64,000 nt of DNA from Bilophila sp964538355 (GTDB lineage: Bacteria; Desulfobacterota; Desulfovibrionia; Desulfovibrionales; Desulfovibrionaceae), in assembly GCA_964538355.1 (NCBI GenBank), contig CAZIFC010000003.1:1-64000 (forward strand). Reading direction: 5' to 3'. Below are positions 8,181 through 16,859 of the stretch, one piece after another. The position numbers and the translations under genes are program-made. The first letter of the stretch is position 1, and each line of letters begins with the position of its first letter. Below the pieces are notes generated by a model. It was not told the DNA's origin. It saw only the letters and a program-made list of their open reading frames with translations, and did no database searches.

Positions 8181-8525
8181 ATGGCAAGAACGAAGAAAGA
8201 GACAGAAGAAGCAACCCCGGAAATTGTGAAACAGCCTGCCGAAGCGACGCCGGAACAGACCGGAGCGGTTGAAGGCACGCAGGATATGTCGGAAGAGGAC
8301 AACGATCCGTTTGAAGAGGATGGCGTTTCCGTTCCCGCCGACACCGGACCCAAGCTGGAAACGCTGTCCGTACTGGCGGATCGGCACCGCCTCGCAACGT
8401 GGGAACATGCCGGGATTTTGCGGCTCATGGGCTGGACTGACGACAAAAAGGTGACGGCCGAAGCGTACGAAGCGGCGCTTGAGACGCTGCGAAGCCGCCG
8501 GATCGGCGGCGGGCGCAGGGGGTAG
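8181..8525 (+). CDS. Small phage protein with acidic N-terminal half, unknown
   Basis: The 114-residue product has an acidic, probably disordered N-terminal 55 residues (TKKETEEATPEIV, SEEDNDPFEEDG) and a compact helical C-terminal half (TLSVLADRHRLATWEHAGILRLMGW). It is encoded one base after the preceding gene and two bases before the sheath gene. Similar small genes sit before the sheath in Mu-like phages. No function can be given. Confidence 0.7.
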   Translation: MARTKKETEEATPEIVKQPAEATPEQTGAVEGTQDMSEEDNDPFEEDGVSVPADTGPKLETLSVLADRHRLATWEHAGILRLMGWTDDKKVTAEAYEAALETLRSRRIGGGRRG

Positions 8526-8527
8526 GC

Positions 8528-10240
8528 ATGGGAAACGTACTGGAATATCTGATTGACGGCACGTCCGGGCTTGTAGCCGGCGGCGTTGACGGCAAGGCGA
8601 TTGTGGCGGGCGTGTGCAGCCTTGGGCAGGTGGGCAAAGGGTACCTGATCGGCAAGCGCACCAAGTTGGAGGAGGTCCTCGGCACCGGGCCGCTGGTCGA
8701 GCGCGTGCGGGACATGCTGGCAACAGGCGGACAGGAGCCGGTGCTTGTTGCCGTTCCGGTTCAGGGGCAGCAAGGCGGCTACATCGGAGCGGTGACGGCG
8801 ACGGGAAGCACGATCACGCCCGCCGTATCCGGGGTTCCGGCGGCGAACGCCGATGTTGTCGTGCGTGTGGCGACGCCGGGTACAATCGGCACGGCAACCC
8901 TTGAAGTGTCCCTTGACGGCGGCAAGACCTACGGTGCCGCCGAGCCGTCCGCCGCACAGGTGGTCATCGGCAAACAGGACACGGCAACAGGGGCCACGCT
9001 GGTCTTTTCCGAGTCAGCGACGTTGGAGTCGGGCGCGTCGTGGCACTTTGCGGTGCGGTGCGCCGTTGGCCCGGTGTCCCGTGTCGGGGACAGCGCCAGC
9101 CCGATGCTCGAAGCGGCCCCGGCGTCTGGCGGCGTGACGGCCGGAGCGGAGCTTGTCCTTCAGATCGTCAAGGCTGGGGGCAGAAACGTGGGGACGTACC
9201 AGCTTTCCGTGGACGGCGGAGACAGCTTCGAGAAGGTCCGCACCATCCCCGTGGACGGTACGATCACGCTGGCAGGCTACGGGGTGACGCTGACCTTCCC
9301 GGATGGCGACTACGCCGCCGGGACAACCTACGAATGCCGGATACTCCCGCCCACGCCGTCCATTGTGGACGTAATGGCGGCCTTGGAATCCCCGCTTGCT
9401 CTCTATGATGTCGAGTTTGTGCATATTGCCGGGGCCACGGACAGCGTGGATTGGGCGGCGGCACAGGCCAAGGCCGAAGAGCTGTGGAACATCCACCGGC
9501 CCACCTACTTCAAGCTGGAAACCCGGCTGCCGCAGGACGGCGAAGATTTGAACGACTTTGCCGCCTACCTGCTGGCCGAAAGGCAGGGTATCGCGGCGCG
9601 GTTCGTAACCGTGTGCTGTCAGTACGGCGAAATCACGGATGCCAGCGGCTTGCGGAACGTCCGCAACATGGCCGGGCTGCAATCCGGGCGCGTCATGTCG
9701 ATCCCGGTCCAGCGGGCCACGGGCCGCGTGAAAGACGGCCCCGTCAGTCAGGCCACGCTGCCTGAAGGCTGGGAAGCTGTTCAAACTACGCTTGAGGATG
9801 CCGGATACATCACGGCCAAGACTTACGCAGGACTTTCCGGCGTGTACTGGGGGGATTCGCGCACGGCAGCGGATGCCACCAGCGATTACCGATACGAAGA
9901 AGTCTTGCGGACTGTCTTCAAAGGTGTGCGCTTGCTGCGGATTGCGGCACTCAAGAGCATGTACGATGAAGCGGGCGATCCACTCCGCTCCGAAACCGAC
10001 GGCGGCCTTGCTTACCTCAAAGCCAATCTGGAGAACGCCCTTGACGTCATGGTCAAGGCCAACCCCAAGGAACTGGCGGGCTACGTTATTGACATTCCTG
10101 CCGGGCAGGACATTGCGAACAATGGCGTAGCCGTGGACTGCACGCTGATCGGCCTGCCGATTATCCGTCAGATCAAGCTCTTTGCCCGCTATGTGTACGC
10201 AGGCAGCCGTTTTGATCCCCGCATGACCAATGCCGCATAA
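8528..10240 (+). CDS. Contractile tail sheath protein (DUF2586-type)
   Basis: The 570-residue protein is the outer sheath of a contractile tail. The N terminus (GNVLEYLIDGTSGLVAGGVDGKAIVAGVCSLG) and the C-terminal region (LNLENALDVMVKANPKELAGYVIDIPAGQDIANNGVAVDC and RYVYAGSRFDPRMTNAA) match the DUF2586 sheath group. The centre, about residues 95-290, holds two beta-rich repeats with VSLDGGKTYG and LSVDGGDSFEKV, probably surface domains inserted into the sheath. The tube gene follows after a 9-bp gap, as expected. Confidence 0.87.
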   Translation: MGNVLEYLIDGTSGLVAGGVDGKAIVAGVCSLGQVGKGYLIGKRTKLEEVLGTGPLVERVRDMLATGGQEPVLVAVPVQGQQGGYIGAVTATGSTITPAVSGVPAANADVVVRVATPGTIGTATLEVSLDGGKTYGAAEPSAAQVVIGKQDTATGATLVFSESATLESGASWHFAVRCAVGPVSRVGDSASPMLEAAPASGGVTAGAELVLQIVKAGGRNVGTYQLSVDGGDSFEKVRTIPVDGTITLAGYGVTLTFPDGDYAAGTTYECRILPPTPSIVDVMAALESPLALYDVEFVHIAGATDSVDWAAAQAKAEELWNIHRPTYFKLETRLPQDGEDLNDFAAYLLAERQGIAARFVTVCCQYGEITDASGLRNVRNMAGLQSGRVMSIPVQRATGRVKDGPVSQATLPEGWEAVQTTLEDAGYITAKTYAGLSGVYWGDSRTAADATSDYRYEEVLRTVFKGVRLLRIAALKSMYDEAGDPLRSETDGGLAYLKANLENALDVMVKANPKELAGYVIDIPAGQDIANNGVAVDCTLIGLPIIRQIKLFARYVYAGSRFDPRMTNAA

Positions 10241-10249
10241 GGAGCTGAT

Positions 10250-10690
10250 ATGGCAGTCAATGGAAAGAATTATGACTGGGAAGACATTACCGTCACCCTG
10301 CCCAGCGGCGACGCTGCGGGCATCACCGAGATCAAGTACAAGGACGGGCAGGAAATCACGGCCCGGTACGGCAAGGGGGCGATTCCGCGCGGCTACGGGC
10401 GCGGGAACTACGAAGCCAGCGGATCGATGGTGCTTGACCGCGACGAATGGGAAAAGCTGAAAAACGAGTTTGGCGACGGCATTTACGATCATGAACCGTT
10501 CACGATCGTGGTCGCCTACGCCAATGATGATATGGGGAACATCACGGACACCCTGAAAAGCTGCAAGATCACATCCTTTGACGGCGCGGGCGGCGCACAG
10601 GGAGATGACAATGTTTCCCCGATGACCTGTGAATTCACGATACTGGAACCGATTCTCTGGAACGGCACCGCCGCCAAAAAATCGAGCTGA
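10250..10690 (+). CDS. Tail tube protein
   Basis: The 146-residue protein follows the sheath gene and opens MAVNGKNYDWEDITVTLPSG, then ITEIKYKDGQEITARYGKGAIPRGYGRGNYEASGSM, a pattern shared by tube proteins of contractile phage tails. It ends just before two intrinsic terminators, so tube and sheath messages can be made in excess of downstream tail genes. Confidence 0.85.
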   Translation: MAVNGKNYDWEDITVTLPSGDAAGITEIKYKDGQEITARYGKGAIPRGYGRGNYEASGSMVLDRDEWEKLKNEFGDGIYDHEPFTIVVAYANDDMGNITDTLKSCKITSFDGAGGAQGDDNVSPMTCEFTILEPILWNGTAAKKSS

Positions 10691-10709
10691 CCCACAAGAC
10701 GGCAAACGA

Positions 10710-10735
10710 GGGGCCGGGTAACCAGCCCCTTTTTT
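10710..10735 (+). terminator. Intrinsic terminator after the tube gene
   Basis: GGGGC (10710-10714) pairs with GCCCC (10725-10729), with inner GG/CC pairing, followed by six T. It lies 20 bp after the tube stop codon. Confidence 0.75.
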
Positions 10736-10748
10736 GTCCGCAGGAACC

Positions 10749-10771
10749 GCGCCCTTTCCGGGCGTTTTTTT
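10749..10771 (+). terminator. Second intrinsic terminator, recurrent phage motif
   Basis: CGCCC-TTTCC-GGGCG is followed by seven T. The 15-base core GCGCCCTTTCCGGGC is found also at 695, 16339 and 28303 in this prophage. Confidence 0.75.
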
Positions 10772-10838
10772 GTGTCCGGGCTAGGTTTGAGAAACGGGTA
10801 CGTTGCCCGCAACTACAAACAATGCAAGGAGTCTTGTT

Positions 10839-11150
10839 ATGCCCGAAGTCACCAAGCCCACCGAACGCAAGTACGCCGCTTTCCCTCACGCCTTCCGCGA
10901 TCCGTGGGATGATGTGGATGTTGAAATGTCGTTTCGCTTTGCCAAGCCGACGAAAGGCGAAGTCAAGCGCTTGCAGGATACCGCCGCGAAAAACAACGCA
11001 CAGGCGTCCCGCAACCTGCTCATGTCTACCGTGCATCCTGACGACAAGGCCCGTCTGGACGACATGATGGAGGCGTATCCCGGCATCGCCACCAGCTACG
11101 CCACGGCGCTGGTCAAGGCCGTGGGCATCAGTGCCGACTTGGGAAACTGA
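10839..11150 (+). CDS. Tail assembly chaperone, short form (gpG/Mu gp41-like)
   Basis: The ATG at 10839 is preceded by AAGGA with an eight-base gap; the product has 103 residues. It is a small, soluble, helical protein between tube and tape-measure genes, where tailed phages encode the chaperone that wraps the tape measure during tail assembly. The gene ends in GGGAAACTGA, a slippery heptamer directly before the stop (see the fused form). Confidence 0.82.
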   Translation: MPEVTKPTERKYAAFPHAFRDPWDDVDVEMSFRFAKPTKGEVKRLQDTAAKNNAQASRNLLMSTVHPDDKARLDDMMEAYPGIATSYATALVKAVGISADLGN

Positions 11151-11320
11151 ACCTGTCCCCCTACGACGAGGGGGACGTGCTGATCCGGTACTGGCTGCAC
11201 GAGGACCCGTCGGACGATATGGACGTCTGGCGGGTCCAGCAAAATCAGGCCCTGTGGATGGAAAAAAGGATTTTTGAGGGACTGGGGCGCATTATCCACG
11301 GAACCCGTCCCAAGAGGTAG
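10839..11320 (+). CDS. Tail assembly chaperone, -1 frameshift fusion (gpGT-like)
   Basis: Reading shifts back one base at 11147 and continues without a stop to TAG at 11318-11320, adding 57 residues (LNLSPYDEGDVLIRYWLHEDP and onward). That extension has no start codon or ribosome site of its own, is rich in Trp and charged residues, and ends just before the tape-measure gene. The total is 160 residues. This is the arrangement of lambda G/GT and Mu gp41/42, where a fixed fraction of ribosomes makes the longer chaperone. Confidence 0.8.
11141..11176 (+). promoter_or_regulatory. Programmed -1 ribosomal frameshift signal
   Basis: The heptamer G GGA AAC (11141-11147) fits X XXY YYZ in the correct frame, followed directly by TGA. 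A seven-base-pair stem GTCCCCC (11155-11161) with GGGGGAC (11170-11176) and an eight-base loop starts seven bases downstream, the usual distance for a stimulatory structure. Confidence 0.82.
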
Positions 11321-11322
11321 CT

Positions 11323-14214
11323 ATGGAAGTTTTCAACGTATTTGCAACGCTTTCCCTCGTCGATCTGCTCTCCAGCCCTCTGGAGAGAGTCGGGAAAACC
11401 ATGTCCGGCGTGACCGGCGTTGCGGATACGTTGTCCGCCCGGTTCGGGCGGCTGACCGTGGCAATGGCTCCGGTGGCGCTGGCTGCCGGGGTCATGCTCG
11501 GCGCGTTCGGGCTGGCGACGGCGCGGGCAATGGCATTTGAGAGCGCAATGGCGGATGTGGCCAAGGTCGTGAACTTCGACACACCACAGGAATTCGCGGA
11601 AATGAGCGATCAGGTCAAGGAACTTTCCGGGCGTATCCCGATGGCGGCAGACGGCATTGCGGCGATCATCGCGGCTGCCGGGCAGTCCGGGGTTGCCAAA
11701 CAAGACCTGACGGAATTTGCGGAACAGGCCGCGAAAATGGGCGTTGCGTTCGATTTAACGGGCGATCAGGCGGGCAAAATGATGGCCGACTGGCGGGCGG
11801 GCATGAATCTGTCCCTGCCGCAGACCTACGCGCTGGCCGATGCCACCAACTACCTCAGTAATAATATGAACGCCACGGCTCCGGCACTGGGTGAAGTCAT
11901 CCAGCGTGTGGGTGCTGCCGCCATGTCCTGCGGGCTTGCGGAAACGCAGGTCGCGGCACTGGGTGCATCGTTTTTGTCGGCTGGCGCATCGCCGGAGGTA
12001 GCGGCTACCGCGCTCAAGAAATTTACGACAACACTGGTCAAGGGTGCCGCCATGAGCAAAACGCAGGCGGCGGCCTTTTCAGGGTTGGGTTTTTCGGTAA
12101 CACAGATGGCCAAAGACATGCAGACGGATGCACGGGGGACGATTTTTAAAGTTCTCCAATCCATCGCAGACAAGCCGAAAGAGCTGCAAATGTCTCTCCT
12201 GACCGAAATGTTTGGGGAAGAAGCCATCGGCGCGATCGCACCGCTTTTGCAGAACATGGGGAATCTGTCTCAGGCGTTTGAACTCGTGGGAGATTCAAGC
12301 AAGTACGCCGGTTCCATGCAGGCCGAATTTGAAGCACGCAGCAAGACAACGCAAAATGCCTTGCAGCTTCTCTCCAACAAACTAAACAACCTGTTTATTT
12401 CCATCGGTTCTGTGTTTTTGCCTGCGGTGGCATGGGGCGCAGAACAGCTCGGAAAGCTGGCGGATGCCGTGCGCTGGGTTGTTGATACGCCGTTCGGACA
12501 GTGGCTTGTGGGTATATCCGGCGGCATTGCCGCCGCGCTGGTGGGCGTGACAGCACTCTCCGCCGCCCTATGGTTTTTCAGTGCTGCCGGGCCGATGCTC
12601 GGCAAGGCACTGGCTCCGCTCAAGGCTGCCTTGTTCGGGCTTGGCTGGCCCGTATGGGCGCTTATCGCCGCCGTGGGGTTGCTCTACCTTGCCTACAAAA
12701 AGAACTTTGGCGGCATTGCGGACACGTTGAACCGCTGGGGGAAAAACATTTCACTCATTGTCCGGGGTGTTATCGCCATTTTTGAAAGCCTCAAGGGTTC
12801 ATCGTTCGAGATTCGCGGCGAGCTGGCAAAGGAAATCCGGGCCGCCGGGCTGGAGGCCCTTGTGGTCAACGTGGGCCGCATGGTGTTCCGCATCAAGGAA
12901 TTTTTTGCCGGAATCTGGGACGGGCTGGACTTTTCCGGTGTGGTTTCGGCACTGACGCCTGCCATTCTCATGATCTGTGACTGGTTCAATTTCCTTGGGC
13001 AGGTTATGGACGACATTTTCGGGACCAAGATTCAGGGTGCGTCCAGCGAAGCGCGGGGATTCGGACAGATCGTCGGCATGGTGTTGAGCGTGGCTCTTGA
13101 AGGTCTGGCGACCGTCATCACGAACGTCGCGCTAGGCATTGATACGCTGATCCAGTGCTTCCGCTGGGTTGCCGCCGTGCTGAACGGCGACTGGGCCACG
13201 GCGACGGCAGCCGCCCAACGAATCTGGGACAACATGTGCGCGTCGTTCATGTCCTTTGCTGATTTGTTCCGTATCGGTGACTGGATACGCGACGCATGGG
13301 CCAAGGCGCAGGAGTACCTTTCCGGGATCAACCTGTTCGAGTCCGGGGCGCGGCTTCTGGAAACCTTCAAGGAAGGCATCATGTCCAAGGTGGATGCCGT
13401 GGTCGAATCCGTATCCGGGGCACTGGACAAGGTACGGCAATACCTTCCGTTTTCCGACGCCAAGACCGGCCCATTGTCTACGCTGACCCTCTCCGGCACC
13501 CGAATGATGACGACGATCGGGGAAGGAGTAAAGGCCGGTGCGCCCTCGCTGCAAGCCGGTGTCGTCTCGGCGTTGGGCGGCGTGGGGGACAAGGTTTCCG
13601 GGTTCTGGAAGCGGCTGACAGGGCAACAACCGGAACTGACGCCACAGGTGGCCACCGCGCAGCCGGACCCGATCCGGCAGGATGTTGTGGAAAACCGCAT
13701 CCCGGCGCAACCCGTTGCACCACCGGTGACGCCAGTGACGCCGGACGTTGCAGCGCTGTCCGCCGGGCTGTCTGGGGTACTCGGCGGAGCTGGAGAACTA
13801 ATCTCAGGCTTCTGGAAGCGGCTGACCGGGCAGCAACCGGAGCTGACGCCGCAGGTAGCCGCCGTGCAGCCGAACCCGATCCGGCAGGCTGTTTTGGAAA
13901 ATCGCCTTCCGGCGCAGCCCGTTGCGCCATCGGTGACGCCGGACGTTGCAGCACTGCCCGCCGGACTATCCCTCACTGTCCCGGATCAGGAACGCGCAGC
14001 CGCAGCCGTTGCCCCTCGCGCACCGGAGCCGCCCGCATGGTCCCCGGAATCGAGCGACAGGGAAAGCCCGCAGTTTACGCGAGACAAGGGCCGGAGCGGG
14101 ACGACAATGACCGTGCATATCGGCAACATATCGTTGCCGAATGTCAAAAACGCGCAAGAATTCTTTGATGAACTGCAAAATTCCATGATGGAATACGGGG
14201 AGTCTATCGCATGA
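11323..14214 (+). CDS. Tail tape measure protein (TP901 family)
   Basis: The 963-residue protein sets tail length. Residues 60-370 match the TP901 core (MADVAKVVNFDTPQEF, then AAGQSGVAKQDLTEFAEQAAKMGVAFD, MFGEEAIGAIAPLL). Hydrophobic segments around 44-68 and 390-460 (for example GGIAAALVGVTALSAALWFF and WPVWALIAAVGLLYLAY) are typical of tape measures that contact membrane. The C-terminal 200 residues contain two 69-residue repeats rich in Pro and Gln. The downstream baseplate gene overlaps its stop by four bases. Confidence 0.93.
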   Translation: MEVFNVFATLSLVDLLSSPLERVGKTMSGVTGVADTLSARFGRLTVAMAPVALAAGVMLGAFGLATARAMAFESAMADVAKVVNFDTPQEFAEMSDQVKELSGRIPMAADGIAAIIAAAGQSGVAKQDLTEFAEQAAKMGVAFDLTGDQAGKMMADWRAGMNLSLPQTYALADATNYLSNNMNATAPALGEVIQRVGAAAMSCGLAETQVAALGASFLSAGASPEVAATALKKFTTTLVKGAAMSKTQAAAFSGLGFSVTQMAKDMQTDARGTIFKVLQSIADKPKELQMSLLTEMFGEEAIGAIAPLLQNMGNLSQAFELVGDSSKYAGSMQAEFEARSKTTQNALQLLSNKLNNLFISIGSVFLPAVAWGAEQLGKLADAVRWVVDTPFGQWLVGISGGIAAALVGVTALSAALWFFSAAGPMLGKALAPLKAALFGLGWPVWALIAAVGLLYLAYKKNFGGIADTLNRWGKNISLIVRGVIAIFESLKGSSFEIRGELAKEIRAAGLEALVVNVGRMVFRIKEFFAGIWDGLDFSGVVSALTPAILMICDWFNFLGQVMDDIFGTKIQGASSEARGFGQIVGMVLSVALEGLATVITNVALGIDTLIQCFRWVAAVLNGDWATATAAAQRIWDNMCASFMSFADLFRIGDWIRDAWAKAQEYLSGINLFESGARLLETFKEGIMSKVDAVVESVSGALDKVRQYLPFSDAKTGPLSTLTLSGTRMMTTIGEGVKAGAPSLQAGVVSALGGVGDKVSGFWKRLTGQQPELTPQVATAQPDPIRQDVVENRIPAQPVAPPVTPVTPDVAALSAGLSGVLGGAGELISGFWKRLTGQQPELTPQVAAVQPNPIRQAVLENRLPAQPVAPSVTPDVAALPAGLSLTVPDQERAAAAVAPRAPEPPAWSPESSDRESPQFTRDKGRSGTTMTVHIGNISLPNVKNAQEFFDELQNSMMEYGESIA
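13576..13989 (+). repeat. Two tandem 207-bp repeats inside the tape measure gene
   Basis: Units begin at 13576 and 13783 with a constant offset of 207 bp (69 codons, in frame). Each encodes SGFWKRLTGQQPELTPQVA, then QPNPIRQ or QPDPIRQ and ENRLPAQPVAP. A change in unit number would change tail length slightly. Confidence 0.8.
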
Positions 14215-14747
14215 AGCTGTTGACGTTCGCGGACGGGGTAATCAGCCTTGACGGGCAGGAAATACCGGGCATTTTCGCGGAACTGCGGATTGACGGCAAA
14301 GTCCGCTTCGACGAGCAGAAAGTGGACGGCATGAGCGGAAAGAGCAAGACCCCGCAGGGCTGGGAAGACTCGGATATTATGGCGTCTCTGTATCTGACGA
14401 CGGACGACACGGGGACGTGCTACGACAAGCTGCGAACCCTGTCTGCGCTGTTCCGCGACCCTGACCCGAAGGCAGACCCCAAAATCTACACGCTGGCAAA
14501 CAGGCACGCGGTTGCCCGGAACATCCGGCAGGTTGTCTTTTCGCGGCTGGAATCCGCTGAAAACGAACAGACTGACGAAATCCGGGCGACGCTTGCCTTT
14601 GTCGAACACCGGCCACCTATCGTGAAAACGGAAGCGTCCGAAGCCAAGACTCCGAGCGCCAAACAGTTGCAGGACGACGCCAGCACCAAGAAGGCCAATG
14701 CGGCCAATCCTGACGACGGCTATGTGATCAGCGGTGATTTGCAATGA
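14211..14747 (+). CDS. Baseplate/tail hub-associated protein
   Basis: The 178-residue product overlaps the tape-measure stop and the next baseplate gene, showing translational coupling. It opens MKLLTFADGVISLDGQEIPGIFAEL, has RFDEQKVDGMSGKSKTPQGWEDSDI, and ends in an Ala/Lys-rich tail. Proteins with this pattern sit between tape measure and hub in Mu-like and Myoviridae-type tails and resemble small hub or LysM-bearing baseplate components, but no LysM is visible here. Confidence 0.7.
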   Translation: MKLLTFADGVISLDGQEIPGIFAELRIDGKVRFDEQKVDGMSGKSKTPQGWEDSDIMASLYLTTDDTGTCYDKLRTLSALFRDPDPKADPKIYTLANRHAVARNIRQVVFSRLESAENEQTDEIRATLAFVEHRPPIVKTEASEAKTPSAKQLQDDASTKKANAANPDDGYVISGDLQ

Positions 14748-15562
14748 TTCAGGGGCTGAATATCCTGTGCAATGTCGGCCCGGTCGAAATCGATCGGTCG
14801 CCGTTTATGGAGCTGTCGTTTCGCCGCCGTGCCGCCGTGAGCCGAGCGGTGGTGACAATCCCTGATCCGTTTGGAGAGGTGCGGGGAGCGCTGGCCGTGG
14901 AGCAACCCGTCAAAATAACATTTGCCTATCGCGGACAACCGGGTCTGAAAACGGAATGGGAGGGAACCATTGAGGCCATTGATCAGCCCTATGCCACGGC
15001 AGCGGATGAAGACGCCGTGCTGGTCAAGGCTGTGGGGCTGGAAAAGAAGCTGACGACAACCATCGTGACGGAATCGTTTTACAACGAACCGGCCAAGGAA
15101 GTGGCCCGGCGTTTGCTGGAGCGCACCGGTCTTGCCGTGGTTGACGTGGACATTCCGGCGGACATTTTGCCGTATCAGGTCTTTTCCGGGGTATCCGTGG
15201 CCCGTTGCCTGCGCCAGATCGAAGCGACGCTGACCCGTTCCTGCGGGCGAGATATGACGAAACACGCGGTCTGGTTGTCGCAAGACGGCCTGCGCTGGTC
15301 CCCGGAAGACGAATCGGGCGACACATACAACATCGCCACCGTTGAAAATCTGCTGACGCATACGCCGCCGGTAGCGGAAGGCGGGCGCGGGGTGATTACG
15401 TCCATGTTACTGCCGGGGCTGACGCACAGCATGAAAGTACATATCCGCGACACGCGCCGGGGCATCGACAAGACGGTCCGGGCCGAAGAGGTGATCCATA
15501 CATTTCAGGCCCGGAGCAATTACACGACCGTGACCTACGGCAAAAACGAGGGGTGGCTGTAA
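14744..15562 (+). CDS. Baseplate hub protein (Mu gpP/P2 gpD-like)
   Basis: This 272-residue protein matches the hub proteins related to T4 gp27 in size, in position before the spike gene, and in having beta-rich halves with KAVGLEKKLTTTIV and FYNEPAKEVARRLLERTGL in the middle. GVSVARCLRQIEATLTRSCGRDMT contains the usual conserved helix. It overlaps both neighbouring genes. Confidence 0.8.
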   Translation: MIQGLNILCNVGPVEIDRSPFMELSFRRRAAVSRAVVTIPDPFGEVRGALAVEQPVKITFAYRGQPGLKTEWEGTIEAIDQPYATAADEDAVLVKAVGLEKKLTTTIVTESFYNEPAKEVARRLLERTGLAVVDVDIPADILPYQVFSGVSVARCLRQIEATLTRSCGRDMTKHAVWLSQDGLRWSPEDESGDTYNIATVENLLTHTPPVAEGGRGVITSMLLPGLTHSMKVHIRDTRRGIDKTVRAEEVIHTFQARSNYTTVTYGKNEGWL

Positions 15563-16311
15563 TGCCCGAAGACAGACGTGGAAAAGGCAACATCATTGAT
15601 ACGATGCGGAAAGTGATCGAGCTGGCCATGCCCGACTTGCGGCACTATTACCGCATGACGAAAAAAGCCCGTGTTGTGGCCTCGTATGCCAGCGACGGGC
15701 AGTATTTTGTTGACGTGCAGCCGCTCCGCAATGACGAAACGCCGGATGCTAAAGAACCGATTGTCCCGCACGTTGCTTTGCCCGTACTCTGGGGCGGCCC
15801 GAACCGGGGCGTGGTCTGCCCGCCGGAAGTGGGGGCGTTGTGCGATTTGAGCTACTACGACGGCGACCCGAATTATCCGTATATCTCAAACGTGCGCTGG
15901 GATTCCGGCATGTCCGCGCCGATTGCGGAGCTGAAAGAATTTGTCATTCAGTTTGAGAATGGCGTGGAAATCCGCATCGACAAAGACAGAAACATCGTTT
16001 CGCTGACGCCTGCGGACTGGAAAGTGGAGGTCGGGGGCAACGCCAGCATCACAGCAGGCGGAGACGCCACAGTGGAAGCCGCCGGAACGCTGACGCTCCG
16101 CGCCCCCCAGATCGTGAAGGAAGGGAACGAAACGGCACGCGGGCACGGCGGCGGCATGGGAACGGTGCAAGAGAAAGACCACCGGAAACATGAAGGCAGC
16201 TATACGCTAAACGGCCCTGCCTCGTTCTCCGGGGCGGTAACAATCAACGGCCCCCTGACGGTGACAGGCGGCATAACCGGCAAGGTCAACGGCTGTTCCG
16301 GCTGTCAGTAA
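15562..16311 (+). CDS. Baseplate spike assembly protein V (Mu gp45-like)
   Basis: Start chosen at the ATG at 15562, eight bases after GAGGGG and overlapping the hub stop; an in-frame GTG at 15553 lies inside that ribosome site. The 249-residue protein has an OB-like N-terminal part (DGQYFVDVQPL, PVLWGGPNRGVVCPPEVGALCDLSYYDGD), then a repeated beta-helix (GNASITAGGDATVEAAGTLTLRAP), and ends with short Gly-rich repeats and a CSGC motif. This is the membrane-piercing spike of contractile tails. Confidence 0.88.
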   Translation: MPEDRRGKGNIIDTMRKVIELAMPDLRHYYRMTKKARVVASYASDGQYFVDVQPLRNDETPDAKEPIVPHVALPVLWGGPNRGVVCPPEVGALCDLSYYDGDPNYPYISNVRWDSGMSAPIAELKEFVIQFENGVEIRIDKDRNIVSLTPADWKVEVGGNASITAGGDATVEAAGTLTLRAPQIVKEGNETARGHGGGMGTVQEKDHRKHEGSYTLNGPASFSGAVTINGPLTVTGGITGKVNGCSGCQ

Positions 16312-16338
16312 AACCCCTCAAAAATCCCCGCACTATCC

Positions 16339-16362
16339 GCGCCCTTTCCGGGCGCTTTTTTT
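16339..16362 (+). terminator. Intrinsic terminator after the spike gene
   Basis: GCGCCC-TTTCC-GGGCGC followed by seven T. It carries the recurrent 15-base core and ends the head/tail message before the wedge genes. Confidence 0.85.
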
Positions 16363-16385
16363 ATGCCCGCGCTACGGTATTCCCC

Positions 16386-16859
16386 ATGAACATAGCACAG
16401 ACAGACCTCTGGGGGCAGGATATTGCCCTCGACGATGACGGGCAAGCCAAGGTTGCCGCCAACGGTGAATTGATTCTGACCGACGGCGTGGAGACGGGTA
16501 CGCAGGACGTGCGGCTCCGGCTGTTCACCCGACTGGGAACCCTCTTTTATGACAGTGAATTCGGCAGCCTGATCCATAACTGGATTCTTGAGGAGTCCAC
16601 GGAAACCACACGCGCCGCCTTTGAAATGGAGGTGGTGATGCGCGTTGAACTGGACCCGCGCGTCGCCGTTGGTTCCGTGTCGTGCAGTGTGACGGCATGG
16701 GATGAGCGTTCTCTGACGGCGATTGTACGCTGGCGGTTCATCGACGAGGACACCCCGATCAATCTGGTGTTACAGATCAACAAACTGACCAAGGAACTGG
16801 TGATCAAGGATGCAAACCCGCGAACTGACAGCCTTGCCGCGTGTTTCCAAAAGTATTGA
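16386..16859 (+). CDS. Baseplate wedge protein (Mu gp46, gp25/gpW-like)
   Basis: The 157-residue product has the gp25-like core: TDGVETGTQDVRLRLFTRLGTLFYDSEFGSLIHNWI, then a beta-rich domain ending in VRWRFIDEDTPINLVL. The family includes T4 gp25 and P2 W, which begin sheath assembly at the baseplate. Its last 50 bases overlap the baseplate J gene in another frame. Confidence 0.87.
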   Translation: MNIAQTDLWGQDIALDDDGQAKVAANGELILTDGVETGTQDVRLRLFTRLGTLFYDSEFGSLIHNWILEESTETTRAAFEMEVVMRVELDPRVAVGSVSCSVTAWDERSLTAIVRWRFIDEDTPINLVLQINKLTKELVIKDANPRTDSLAACFQKY

